Shown here one piece after another: positions 1-7,429 of a DNA stretch of 16,152 nt (position 1 is the first letter of the stretch; each line of letters begins with the position of its first letter). The position numbers were made by a program, and so were the translations under genes. This DNA is from Planctomycetota bacterium (GTDB taxonomy: Bacteria > Planctomycetota > Phycisphaerae > WQYP01). The DNA lies in the NCBI GenBank assembly GCA_021780285.1, contig JAJXZA010000354.1:1-16152 (forward strand), given 5' to 3'. The notes under the pieces were generated by a model. The model did no database searches. It saw nothing but the letters and a program-made list of their open reading frames with translations, and had not been told where the DNA came from.

Positions 1-17
1 TGAAGGTTCCTGACCGT

Positions 18-43
18 ATGCGACCGATTTGGGCGCATTTTTT
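18..43 (+). terminator. Putative Rho-independent terminator of a gene left of the window
   Basis: A five-bp stem (ATGCG paired with CGCAT), extended inside by a possible CC/GG pairing, is followed directly by six T residues at 38-43. It would end a rightward transcript whose gene lies outside the window. The stem is short, so the call is moderate. Confidence 0.45.
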
Positions 44-253
44 ACTCGGATGGCCGGCAACATCCGATTATTTACCTTTATTTCTATGGTTTTTACCCCG
101 TGAACGGTTACTATTTCTCGTGGTGCTGCGGCGCAACCCGGGCACCCCGGCAGCGCTGCCGCTGACCCGGGGTGATACCACGCGGCTTAACCGCATGGTT
201 CGTTGTTGGGCGGCGTTGAGCTTTGCCTCAAGTTTTGGCCACTTGCAGTATTA
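44..253. other. Non-coding stretch with a GC-rich inverted repeat
   Basis: No convincing gene is seen between the left-edge terminator and the FTR1 promoter. The 79-codon open frame at 18-257 starts inside the terminator stem, has no ribosome binding site and resembles no family I know. An inverted repeat (ACCCCGG at 144-150 with CCGGGGT at 167-173) encloses the palindrome GGCAGCGCTGCC. Its role is unknown. Confidence 0.4.
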
Positions 254-282
254 TTGACATCAAGCCTACCTTCAGCTAGATT
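254..282 (+). promoter_or_regulatory. Sigma-70-type promoter of the iron permease gene
   Basis: A perfect -35 box TTGACA (254-259) is followed after 17 bp by TAGATT (277-282), which matches the -10 consensus at four of six positions. Transcription would begin near 289-291, at the left edge of the palindrome at 291-313, so a repressor bound there would block the start site. Confidence 0.5.
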
Positions 283-290
283 ATTTAACG

Positions 291-313
291 TAATTGAGAC
301 TTAGTCTCAATTA
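291..313. promoter_or_regulatory. Fur-like palindromic operator
   Basis: This is a perfect 23-bp palindrome with 11-bp arms (TAATTGAGACT and its complement) around one central T. Its core TGAGACT-T-AGTCTCA (295-309) has the 7-1-7 layout of Fur boxes (consensus TGATAAT-N-ATTATCA), with the differences placed symmetrically. It overlaps the predicted start site of an iron permease gene, which fits iron-dependent repression. The regulator is inferred; another dimeric repressor is possible. Confidence 0.55.
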
Positions 314-357
314 GATGGCTACGGAAGTAGCGGAATGTCCGCTTTCACGAGGTTTAC

Positions 358-1467
358 ATGCAATCGAACCCGGTCGCCACAACCACCGCACCCTCCGCAG
401 CCGCAGACATGGCCTTGCCTCTGCCAGCCAGCGACCGTCCTATCGCGTTTCGATTTTGGATACGAGTTACCCTCTTTGCCATGCTGGCAGTCCTGATTGG
501 CGTTTTGGTCTGGCAGGGAATCAGCGCCAGTGGCAACCCTCCGGATCCAAACGACCCGGCCTCCAAGGCCATCAGCCATACGGCCGTCATGATTAACGCC
601 GGCATTCTCGTTTTTCGGGAAGGACTCGAAGCCATTTTGGTGCTGGCAGCCCTTACCGCGAGCCTTGCTCGCACCGACCGTCATTACTGGAAGCCTGTGG
701 CCCTTGGATCGGGCCTCTCTTTCCTGGCGACGATCCTTACCTACTTTATGGTCGTGGCCATTCTGGCCGACATCAACGCCAACAACAGCGTGAGTATGCT
801 CAACGTACAGGCAGGCACCGGCCTGCTCGCCGTAGTTGTGTTAATGGTGATCATGAACTGGTTCTTTCATAAAATTTACTGGACCGGCTGGATCACCCAT
901 CACAACACCCGCAAACGAAATTTACTGCAAACCACCGATAACACTAAAACGGCGGTGTATTGGGGGCTGCTCACCATTGGCTTTACCTCCGTCTACCGCG
1001 AAGGCTTTGAGGTTGTGATTATGCTGCAATCATGGCGGCTATTGGCGGGGCAAAGCGTCGTCCTGGCCGGTGCCGGTATAGGCCTGGCCCTTACCCTCAT
1101 GGTTGCGCTACTTACCTTTGCAGGACACTACAAGCTGCCATACCGTAAAATGCTCATACTCACCGGCACGATGATCGGCGCGGTATTGCTGGTTATGGTC
1201 GGTGAAAGCGTTCAGGAAATGCAGCAGGCCCACTGGCTGCCCACACATAACCTGGCAATCTCGTTTCCGGGTTGGGTGGAAAACTGGTTTGCCACGTTCC
1301 CCACATGGGAGGGGCTGATCAGTCAATTGTTCGCCGTCATCTTCGTTGCGGGCACCTATTTCGGCGCGCAATATTTTCGCGTCTGGCGATACAGAAACCT
1401 GCCCGACGACCGCAAACCACCAGCGCTCGCCGACATGGCGTGCCAGCAGCAGGATGCAGCCGACTAA
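358..1467 (+). CDS. FTR1/EfeU-family iron permease
   Basis: This is a polytopic inner-membrane protein of 369 aa. It carries the two hallmark iron-binding motifs of the FTR1 family, REGLE at residues 87-91 and REGFE at 214-218, each within a hydrophobic helix, plus a later acidic helix segment GESVQEMQ (282-289) typical of the family. An extra N-terminal hydrophobic segment lies at about 33-52, after a polar Ala/Pro/Thr-rich leader. Family members import iron across the cytoplasmic membrane. The usual partners EfeO and EfeB are absent; an OprB porin gene follows after 42 bp. The ATG at 358 is preceded by a CGAGG ribosome-binding sequence at 348-352. The upstream promoter and Fur-like palindrome indicate repression when iron is plentiful. 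Family assignment is firm; whether Fe(II) or Fe(III) is used is unknown. Confidence 0.92.
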   Translation: MQSNPVATTTAPSAAADMALPLPASDRPIAFRFWIRVTLFAMLAVLIGVLVWQGISASGNPPDPNDPASKAISHTAVMINAGILVFREGLEAILVLAALTASLARTDRHYWKPVALGSGLSFLATILTYFMVVAILADINANNSVSMLNVQAGTGLLAVVVLMVIMNWFFHKIYWTGWITHHNTRKRNLLQTTDNTKTAVYWGLLTIGFTSVYREGFEVVIMLQSWRLLAGQSVVLAGAGIGLALTLMVALLTFAGHYKLPYRKMLILTGTMIGAVLLVMVGESVQEMQQAHWLPTHNLAISFPGWVENWFATFPTWEGLISQLFAVIFVAGTYFGAQYFRVWRYRNLPDDRKPPALADMACQQQDAAD

Positions 1468-1509
1468 AACTCTAAAGCCGCATCCACGCAAACAGCAAGG
1501 GCCGCCTGC

Positions 1510-2865
1510 ATGGTTCCAAATAGATCAGGAAATTTCTCCGCCTTGCCTCATCTTGGCAAGGCGTCCGAATTGATTTTCATCGGAGCGCTGACAGCTTGTC
1601 TGCAAACAGCGGTTTGGCCGCCGGCCCAGGCCGATACGCCCGCTCCCGCCGCAGGTACACCATCACAGGCTTCACAAGCCGCCCCGCCGTCCGCCTGGCA
1701 AACCATCGAATCGGACGCCCAGGACATCCTCACCCGGCAGTACCTCACCGGCAACTGGCTGGGCGCTCGCGATACGCTCGGTAATCGCGGCATTACGCCG
1801 AACGTCACGTTCATTCAGGCGGTCGGCGGCAATGCCTTTGGCGGCCTTAGCACCAGCAAGGTAGACTGGCGCTATCGGCTGGATGTCACGCTTACGCTCG
1901 ATACGCAAAAGCTCTTTGGTTGGAAGGGCGGAACGGCGTATGTTGATTTTCTGAACCATGGCGGCCAAAACCCGCAAGACAATCAGATCGGCCAATTACA
2001 GGCCATCTCTGCGATTGACCAATCGCCCGATACCCGGCTCGACCAGATTTGGTACCAGCAAACGCTGCTCAACAGCAAGCTCGCGCTGAAATTTGGCCGC
2101 ATTGACACTACCTATGATTTTGACAATCCGCGCGATGCGTGGAACTTTCTCAATGGATCGTTTGGTTTTACACCCGCCATTTTTGTTTTTCCAAGCTATC
2201 CATTTTCTGCCTGGGGAGGCGAAATAAAGGTGCAGCCAACCGATGCCTTTTTTATTCACATCGGCCTGTTTGATGGTAACACCAGCAACACCCTGCCGGC
2301 ACTTAATACGAATGACCCTCTTGCGGTGCAGAACCCTTTCGGCGTGTTCGGCATTGCCGAGGAAGGACTGGTTTGGCATTTACCATGGCGTCAGTTCACT
2401 GGAACCTTTGTGGCCGGCCAGTGGTATCACTGGGGCCATTTTTACGCCTACAATCAGCCGCCGGTCAATGGCACAGAAGGCTTTTACGGCTATGTGGACC
2501 AGACAATCTGGCGTGCCGGCGCTAAACCGGGCGAGGACTGCCCGCGGCTTGGCGCATTTGCCGAGTACGCCTGGGCGAACGATCGCGTGAGTTTGATTAC
2601 GCAAAATATCGTCGCTGGCTTTGATTGGCACGGGCTTATTCCCGGCCGCCCTGACGACGACTTTGGAATCGGCGAAACCTGGGCCGATTTAAGCAAATAC
2701 GCCGGCACGCCCCGCGGCTATGAGGCCATTACCGAAGCGTTCTACAACCTGCAGCTTACGCCGTGGCTGGGCATACAGCCAGACCTGCAATATGTAGCCG
2801 CCCCCAGCGGCGGCGCTGCGCCCGATGCGCTGGTGTGGACTCTGCAGATGCAGATCAATTTTTGA
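1510..2865 (+). CDS. OprB-family outer-membrane porin
   Basis: A 451-aa beta-barrel porin. A secretory signal precedes an Ala/Pro-rich mature N-terminus: hydrophobic residues 21-36 and likely cleavage after AQA at 39-41. The motif LTGNWLGARDTLGNRGI (about residues 79-95) and the following segments with alternating polar and aromatic residues are characteristic of OprB. The chain ends in Phe (QINF), the usual barrel-assembly signal. Classical OprB passes sugars, but cyanobacterial relatives have been implicated in inorganic iron passage. Its place 42 bp behind an FTR1 permease, probably in the same Fur-controlled transcript, suggests an iron role here; this is inference. A weak AAGG site at 1497-1500 precedes the ATG. 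The stop lies 12 bp from the end of the converging ABC operon, with no visible terminator. Confidence 0.88.
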   Translation: MVPNRSGNFSALPHLGKASELIFIGALTACLQTAVWPPAQADTPAPAAGTPSQASQAAPPSAWQTIESDAQDILTRQYLTGNWLGARDTLGNRGITPNVTFIQAVGGNAFGGLSTSKVDWRYRLDVTLTLDTQKLFGWKGGTAYVDFLNHGGQNPQDNQIGQLQAISAIDQSPDTRLDQIWYQQTLLNSKLALKFGRIDTTYDFDNPRDAWNFLNGSFGFTPAIFVFPSYPFSAWGGEIKVQPTDAFFIHIGLFDGNTSNTLPALNTNDPLAVQNPFGVFGIAEEGLVWHLPWRQFTGTFVAGQWYHWGHFYAYNQPPVNGTEGFYGYVDQTIWRAGAKPGEDCPRLGAFAEYAWANDRVSLITQNIVAGFDWHGLIPGRPDDDFGIGETWADLSKYAGTPRGYEAITEAFYNLQLTPWLGIQPDLQYVAAPSGGAAPDALVWTLQMQINF

Positions 2866-2877
2866 CCGAGTGCTCTG

Positions 2878-3411
2878 TCACGCCAAAGGCTCCGCCAGCC
2901 GCAGCTTGTCTTCATCACGGCTGTAGGTAAAAATTTCGGCGTAGCGGCCCCAGTTTACCAGCGCGTCATACTGAGGCTTGGGCCGTTCGGTGGGCAAAAT
3001 GCGCACAATTTCTTCCAGCACTTCGCTGCGCGAGGCGGCATGGTCTTCACGCCCGGCCAAATAGCGCCGAAAATGCGCAAAGAGCGGCAACCCCGCGATG
3101 CGCTCGGCAATCAGCCGCTTTTTTTCGTTGACCGGGGTTTCAATCACCCGTTTTCCCAATGGCTGAAGCACAATGTCGCCGCCGGGCGTATCCACCAGCC
3201 CCAGCACTTCCGCCCCTTTGATAATAATGATCAGCTCGCCGAAGCTGTCGCGAAGTTCGCGCGCCAGCTTGTAAATATCCTCCTTGCCGCCATGGTCATC
3301 CACTATTTCCAGCAGGCCGAGAATTTTGCTGATGCCCGCCGGCGGCAAAGGCACAACGGCCGCATCATCCGATGAATGGGACGCTTTTGAATTTGTTTTG
3401 TCCGGTTCCAT
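2878..3411 (-). CDS. Standalone AAA-associated C-terminal domain of an ABC ATPase
   Basis: This 177-aa protein resembles the accessory domain (Pfam AAA_assoc_C) found at the C-terminus of nitrate/sulfonate-type ABC ATPases. The recognisable part runs from about residue 25 (LPPAGISKILGLLEIVDDHGG) through the winged-helix-like GLVDTPGGDIVLQPLGKRV to the C-terminus. Here it is a separate gene behind the ATPase, in the same frame and separated by one UGA plus ten sense codons up to this ATG. I chose the ATG at 3411 because an AAGGAG site (3420-3425) lies eight bases before it; a TTG at 3417 is too close to that site. A low-complexity polar segment (residues 1-22) matches the interdomain linker. 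The protein may regulate or stabilise the ATPase in trans. Confidence 0.75.
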   Translation of the reverse strand: MEPDKTNSKASHSSDDAAVVPLPPAGISKILGLLEIVDDHGGKEDIYKLARELRDSFGELIIIIKGAEVLGLVDTPGGDIVLQPLGKRVIETPVNEKKRLIAERIAGLPLFAHFRRYLAGREDHAASRSEVLEEIVRILPTERPKPQYDALVNWGRYAEIFTYSRDEDKLRLAEPLA

Positions 3412-3419
3412 GTGCAAGG

Positions 3420-3425
3420 CTCCTT
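3420..3425 (-). promoter_or_regulatory. Ribosome binding site deciding the start of the split-off ATPase domain
   Basis: AAGGAG on the minus strand lies eight bases before the ATG at 3411 and within the short gap after the ATPase stop codon. It indicates independent or coupled initiation rather than production only by stop-codon readthrough. Confidence 0.6.
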
Positions 3426-3444
3426 TTATGGTGTTGTGCGACCG

Positions 3445-4197
3445 TCAGCATTCCGCCATCAGGCTGAAAATCGAGTCCACATAACGCGTAAACTGCTCGG
3501 AATGCTTTTGCCTCGGCCGCGGCATGGCAATGTCAATGTCGGCGACGACGCGGCCGGGCCGCCCGCCGATAAGCACGACACGATCGGCTAACTCAACGGC
3601 TTCTTCAATATTATGCGTGACCATTATAACCGTGCTGACGGCAAGGTTGGGGTCAGCCCATATATCGAGCAGCTCTTCACGCAGGTTGATGCTGGTAAGC
3701 GGGTCCAGGGCGCTGAAGGGTTCATCCATGAGCAGCAGTTCGGGTTCGACGGCCATGGCCCGGGCCAGGCCGACACGCTGCTTCATACCGCCGGAGAGTT
3801 CGCGCGGGTAGGCATTTTCAAAGCCGTCGAGGGCGACTTTGTCAATGTAGAACGCGGCCCGCTTTTCCGCGGTAGGCCGGTCAATGCGCCGCGCCTCAAG
3901 CGCCAGCAGGATGTTTTGCACAACGGTCATCCAAGGGAGCAGCGCAAAGTTCTGAAACACCATCCCACATTGCAGGTTAATGCCGGTGAGGGGTTTATCT
4001 TTAAAATACACTTTGCCGCTGCTCGGCGGGAGCAAGCCGTTAATCAGTCGCAGTGTGGTGGATTTACCGCAGCCGGACTGCCCGACGAGGCATACAAACT
4101 GTCCGGAATCAACGCATAGATTTACATCGGCCAAAATGGTCGCGGCCGGGCCATCCGTCTGATATACCTTTGTGACCTGTTCCAGCTTTAGTAACAT
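3445..4197 (-). CDS. ABC transporter ATP-binding protein, nitrate/sulfonate/taurine type
   Basis: A complete 250-aa nucleotide-binding subunit. It shows Walker A GQSGCGKST (39-47), Q-loop FQNF (81-84), signature LSGGMKQRVGLARA (134-147), Walker B LLLMDEP (154-160), D-loop SALD (162-165) and switch histidine TH (194-195). The sequence is closest in style to SsuB/TauB/NrtD ATPases that drive uptake of oxyanions or organosulfonates. Relatives with the AAA-associated domain are usually single chains of over 400 residues; here the chain stops at a UGA after residue 250 and the domain follows in the same frame. It lies downstream of the double permease (60 bp gap) and presumably serves as the motor for it. 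Substrate is not evident. Confidence 0.93.
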   Translation of the reverse strand: MLLKLEQVTKVYQTDGPAATILADVNLCVDSGQFVCLVGQSGCGKSTTLRLINGLLPPSSGKVYFKDKPLTGINLQCGMVFQNFALLPWMTVVQNILLALEARRIDRPTAEKRAAFYIDKVALDGFENAYPRELSGGMKQRVGLARAMAVEPELLLMDEPFSALDPLTSINLREELLDIWADPNLAVSTVIMVTHNIEEAVELADRVVLIGGRPGRVVADIDIAMPRPRQKHSEQFTRYVDSIFSLMAEC

Positions 4198-4257
4198 TTT
4201 ACTCGTCTCACGGTTAGTGTTTCAATTGGGCTTGGCGCTGTCCCGGGCACCCCGCCA

Positions 4258-6048
4258 TCAATAATCCAGGCGGAACCGGTCTGCCGACCATGCCTGCAGA
4301 GGCTTCCACAACAGCCTGTTGAGGGTCACGATCAGTACAATCAAACCCGCCACGCCAATAAAAAGCAGCGCCTGAGCCTGCGGCACGGGCAATGGTGTAC
4401 CGGAGGGCGGCAGGGCCGCGCCTGATGCGACATTCAGCAGCCAACCAATGCCGTGCAGGCGATAGATTTTTCCGGCGTAGGTAATGAATTCGCTGAAAAT
4501 GAGCGTATTCCACCCGCCGCCAAAGGCCGTGATGGTACCGGTAAACAGCGAAGGCAAAATCGCCGGGATCACCAGATGTCGCCACTGCTGCCGCCGTGAT
4601 AAACCCATAGCGCCACAGGCCTCGGTGAGGTCTCCGGGAATTTTAGCAATGCCGCCCAGCATGTTAAAGAGCACATACCATTGCACGCCGTTCATGAGCA
4701 GCACCATACCCGCGGCCTCCACGCCCCAGTATCCCAACTTGAGATGTTCCACGAAAATACTTACAACGATAAAGGTCAATGCGATCGGCGGCATGCTGGC
4801 CATGGTTTGCGAAATGGATGACAAAAGCCGAAATATCCGCGGCCGCGTTCGGGCCCACAACACCGCCGGCACCACCCATAACATGGAAAGCGTGTAGGCG
4901 GTAAGGATTCTCAGAAAAGAAAAACCGATATATTCGGGAATTTTTTTTGCCAGCGGGGGCAGAAGATGATTGTGAAAAATATGAATGGCGTAAAAACCGC
5001 CGGCCCCGGCGATGGCGATCAGCAGCAGCCAGCCGGCAAAGCGTTGAATATTTGACCACAGGCGGATGACCAAGGTGGGAACTTCTATGCGCGGCAGCAC
5101 CAGTTTTTGCGCCGACCCGCGCGTATATCGGATGAGCAAGTTCACGCCTTTGTTCAACGGGAGAATAATGCGGTTGACGAAGGTTCGCGGCAGCCACCCG
5201 TACTGATACCACCCTAAAATACCGGTATTGCCCCGTGTAATGGAAGAAACCGCCACTTCGAAGCGGAATCTTTCCGACCATACAGCCAAGGGCCGCCAAA
5301 TAAACGCTTCCATCAGAAGAATGATGACCAGCAGAACCGCCACGCCGCACAGATTCAGTTCCAGAGGATGCGTCTGCGAATTCGCCGCCTGCTGGAGAAA
5401 GCTGCCGATGCCCGGCAACGTTACGTTCTGGTTGTTGACCGACAAAATCTCGCACGCGGTCAGGGCAAACCAGCCGGCCGCCCAACTCACGATGCTGTTG
5501 TAAAGCAATCCGGGCACGCACACCGGAAGCGTAACGGTGAAAAGCCTCTGTGCACCGCGAATGCCGAAACTCTCGGCACATTCAATGGTTTCGCGCGGCA
5601 CCATGATGAGGCTTTCATAAACCGAAAACGCCATATTCCAGGCCATGCCGGTAAAAATGAGGATAATGGCTCCAATTTCAAAGCCCAGCCGCCCGCCGCC
5701 AAACAGCCGCACCGCCACCGCCAGCGCCGCCGGAAAAAACGTCACAATGGGTATGGACTGCAGAATATCGAGTATCGGCAGAATGATCTTGCGTGCTCGC
5801 ATGTTACGGGCAGCATAGATGCCCACGCTGATAGCGAACACCAGCGACAAAATATACGCGCTGACCATGCGCTCCAGCGACCAGGCCGCATCCAGCGGCA
5901 ACTGCCCCACGCTGGGAGGCAAATGGACGCGATGAATGCCCATGGGATGAAGCACGCCCGCCAATACCGCGGCAAACAGCAAAAGCAGCGCTGCGCCAAG
6001 CCAATAGCCGGCGCGCAGCTTTTTAAAATCCAGCGGTAGAGCCTGCAT
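4258..6048 (-). CDS. Fused double permease of an ABC importer
   Basis: A 596-aa inner-membrane protein holding two binding-protein-dependent permease domains (about residues 55-260 and 375-580). Each half has its own EAA-type cytoplasmic loop that contacts the ATPase: ETIECAESFGIRGAQRLF near 153-170 and GDLTEACGAMGLSRRQQWRH near 472-491. Each half also ends with the same short motif (RPLAVWSERFRFE at about 252-264 and KPLQAWSADRFRLDY at the terminus), direct evidence of internal duplication. One chain can therefore supply the whole transmembrane dimer. The ATG at 6048 is favoured; a GTG one codon upstream is possible. A TATAAT box lies about 30 bases upstream. It is the first gene of the leftward operon, and no substrate-binding protein is encoded nearby. 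Confidence 0.9.
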   Translation of the reverse strand: MQALPLDFKKLRAGYWLGAALLLLFAAVLAGVLHPMGIHRVHLPPSVGQLPLDAAWSLERMVSAYILSLVFAISVGIYAARNMRARKIILPILDILQSIPIVTFFPAALAVAVRLFGGGRLGFEIGAIILIFTGMAWNMAFSVYESLIMVPRETIECAESFGIRGAQRLFTVTLPVCVPGLLYNSIVSWAAGWFALTACEILSVNNQNVTLPGIGSFLQQAANSQTHPLELNLCGVAVLLVIILLMEAFIWRPLAVWSERFRFEVAVSSITRGNTGILGWYQYGWLPRTFVNRIILPLNKGVNLLIRYTRGSAQKLVLPRIEVPTLVIRLWSNIQRFAGWLLLIAIAGAGGFYAIHIFHNHLLPPLAKKIPEYIGFSFLRILTAYTLSMLWVVPAVLWARTRPRIFRLLSSISQTMASMPPIALTFIVVSIFVEHLKLGYWGVEAAGMVLLMNGVQWYVLFNMLGGIAKIPGDLTEACGAMGLSRRQQWRHLVIPAILPSLFTGTITAFGGGWNTLIFSEFITYAGKIYRLHGIGWLLNVASGAALPPSGTPLPVPQAQALLFIGVAGLIVLIVTLNRLLWKPLQAWSADRFRLDY

Positions 6049-6077
6049 CACGCAACCCCGAAAAACATCCGGCGGAG

Positions 6078-6105
6078 ATTATACGCGAGCGGCCCCATTC
6101 GTCAT
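6078..6105 (-). promoter_or_regulatory. Candidate promoter of the ABC operon
   Basis: On the minus strand a perfect TATAAT (6083-6078) is preceded by 16 bp and ATGACG (6105-6100), which matches four of six -35 bases. The transcript would start near 6071 with a short leader before the permease start. Confidence 0.45.
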
Positions 6106-6133
6106 GAATAATTATGTGTGTTTGATGAGCATG

Positions 6134-6160
6134 CCCTCGCCGTGCCGCGAGGGTCTTTTT
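6134..6160 (+). terminator. Terminator-like hairpin facing right
   Basis: A perfect 7-bp stem (CCCTCGC/GCGAGGG) with a 6-nt loop is followed by TCTTTTT, the layout of an intrinsic terminator on the plus strand. No plus-strand gene is seen upstream. It lies between two leftward genes, so it may stop antisense transcripts over the ABC operon, or act mainly as a hairpin for the leftward PEP-CTERM transcript. Confidence 0.4.
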
Positions 6161-6275
6161 GGGGAGATGGCGTCTACTGCTTGCGGCCCTTATAAAAAAC
6201 AACCAACGTAGCGAACCACAGGCCGCCCCAGGAGCCTCCAGCAAGGCTTTACGGGTGCAGCATCAGCAAGCCGCA

Positions 6276-7283
6276 TTATCGCAGGCGGGGCCGGCTCTTT
6301 ACCGGCAGCAGCAGGCCCAGGCCGCCGAGCAAAAGCGACAGCGCCGCAGGTTCGGGGACGTTGGTCTGGTAGCCCAGCACATTCAGGGCTGTGAGTTCTA
6401 CACTCGGGTTGATGATGGCGCCCGGCGTGCCAAAGGCATCCTGCACCAGCGGCGTTGTCCCGGTAGACCAATCCGAAAAATCGCCGCCGGCATTTTGATT
6501 AAAATTTGCCAGATCTGTCGTTCCGCCGTTGTAGGAGAAATACGCCTTTGCCGAAAGGCTGGTGCTGAAGCTGCGCACGCCAGCAGCGCTGTAGCGAAAT
6601 AAATCTTCCGCCCACACAGCGCCCGTGGGTGTTACGGCTCCGTTGGCCAGGCCATTAAGGGCCGAGCCAAAGCCGAGCGCTTCATCTATTTCATGTGAAA
6701 TGACGGCTTGGAGGTCATAGTTGTTGGGATTTATGCTGGTGCGCGAGTTATTCACAATAGATTCGTTAAAGTCAATGGTGCTGTCGGGCTGCCCCGTCGG
6801 CGGAGTCTCGAAGCTGAAGCCCAAAGCCCGCAAGTTGGCGGTGGTAAGGTCCACCGAAGTGCTGCCATCAATCGGGTTGCCGGTTTGACTGGGCAGCGAA
6901 GCCACCGCCGCTTTGGCGGCCGCACTCAGGGCGTTAGCCGCCAGTGCACTGCGATATTGCTGGTAGCTTATGGTGTTGTAGTAGGTTGAGCTTTGACCCA
7001 GCCCGCTGGACATTTCACCAAAGGCGATGCTCACCGAAATATTGTTGGTGAAGCTTTTTTCATAAACCCCGATGGCCGCATTGATGGTGCTTTCAATGAT
7101 CGCCGCGTTGGGGTCGCTGGTAATGGTGCTGCCAAACAGCGGTGTGATTCGCAGGCCCGCGGAGCAACTGCCTGCCGCGGCCAATGTCGCCGTAAGTGCT
7201 GCGGCGGTACAAACAACACGCCGGGCGATTGGCCAACGGCGTTTGAGAGTAATACGCGGAACCGACAGATCATAAAAACGCAT
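6276..7283 (-). CDS. PEP-CTERM exported protein, putative metalloprotease family (copy 1)
   Basis: A 335-aa exported protein. Residues 1-42 form a basic, twin-arginine-containing, then Ala-rich signal. The C-terminus has VPEP (309-312), a hydrophobic stretch and a basic tail (KSRPRLR), the PEP-CTERM signal cut by an exosortase. The centre contains SHEIDEALGFGS (196-207), which aligns with metzincin HExxHxxGxxH except that the second and third metal-binding histidines are Glu and Ser. Downstream DLFRYSAAGVRS and DW-N10-QDAFGTPG blocks are shared with the divergent paralogue at 7778-8788. From memory this fits a PEP-CTERM family annotated as metalloprotease (NF038122); activity is unproven. A GGAGGTGG site lies 7 bases before the ATG, just after a run of nine Ts. 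Confidence 0.82.
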   Translation of the reverse strand: MRFYDLSVPRITLKRRWPIARRVVCTAAALTATLAAAGSCSAGLRITPLFGSTITSDPNAAIIESTINAAIGVYEKSFTNNISVSIAFGEMSSGLGQSSTYYNTISYQQYRSALAANALSAAAKAAVASLPSQTGNPIDGSTSVDLTTANLRALGFSFETPPTGQPDSTIDFNESIVNNSRTSINPNNYDLQAVISHEIDEALGFGSALNGLANGAVTPTGAVWAEDLFRYSAAGVRSFSTSLSAKAYFSYNGGTTDLANFNQNAGGDFSDWSTGTTPLVQDAFGTPGAIINPSVELTALNVLGYQTNVPEPAALSLLLGGLGLLLPVKSRPRLR

Positions 7284-7402
7284 GGGCCGGCCACCTCCAA
7301 AAAAAAAGCCTTTGGGGGTAAGAGTGCGGCTTGTTCATCGGCTGATTTGTTGGCAAAGTATTGGCAATATTTATTATGGGAGTCTTTCCGTCCTATAACA
7401 CG

Positions 7403-7429
7403 ATAAGTTATGATAATTACTTAACTTAT
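7403..7429. promoter_or_regulatory. Inverted repeat, candidate operator of PEP-CTERM copy 1
   Basis: Arms ATAAGTTA (7403-7410) and TAACTTAT (7422-7429) are perfectly complementary, separated by 11 bp. A possible leftward promoter (TTGCTG at 7458-7453, 16 bp, TATAGT at 7436-7431) would start transcription near 7424, inside the repeat. No cognate regulator is identifiable. Confidence 0.3.

Noticed and set aside
18..257. 79-codon open frame at the left edge
   Set aside because: It starts within a terminator hairpin, has no ribosome site and its translation looks like random Arg/Leu-rich sequence.
354..684. Long minus-strand open frames opposite FTR1 and other genes
   Set aside because: They are antisense shadows of GC-rich coding sequence; family motifs are found only in the opposite strand.
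7351..7366. Second sigma-54-like element TGGCAAAGTATTGGCA
   Set aside because: Spacing GG-N10-GC fits, but it lies about 410 bp before the only rightward gene, which already has a good sigma-70 promoter; a chance match is more likely.
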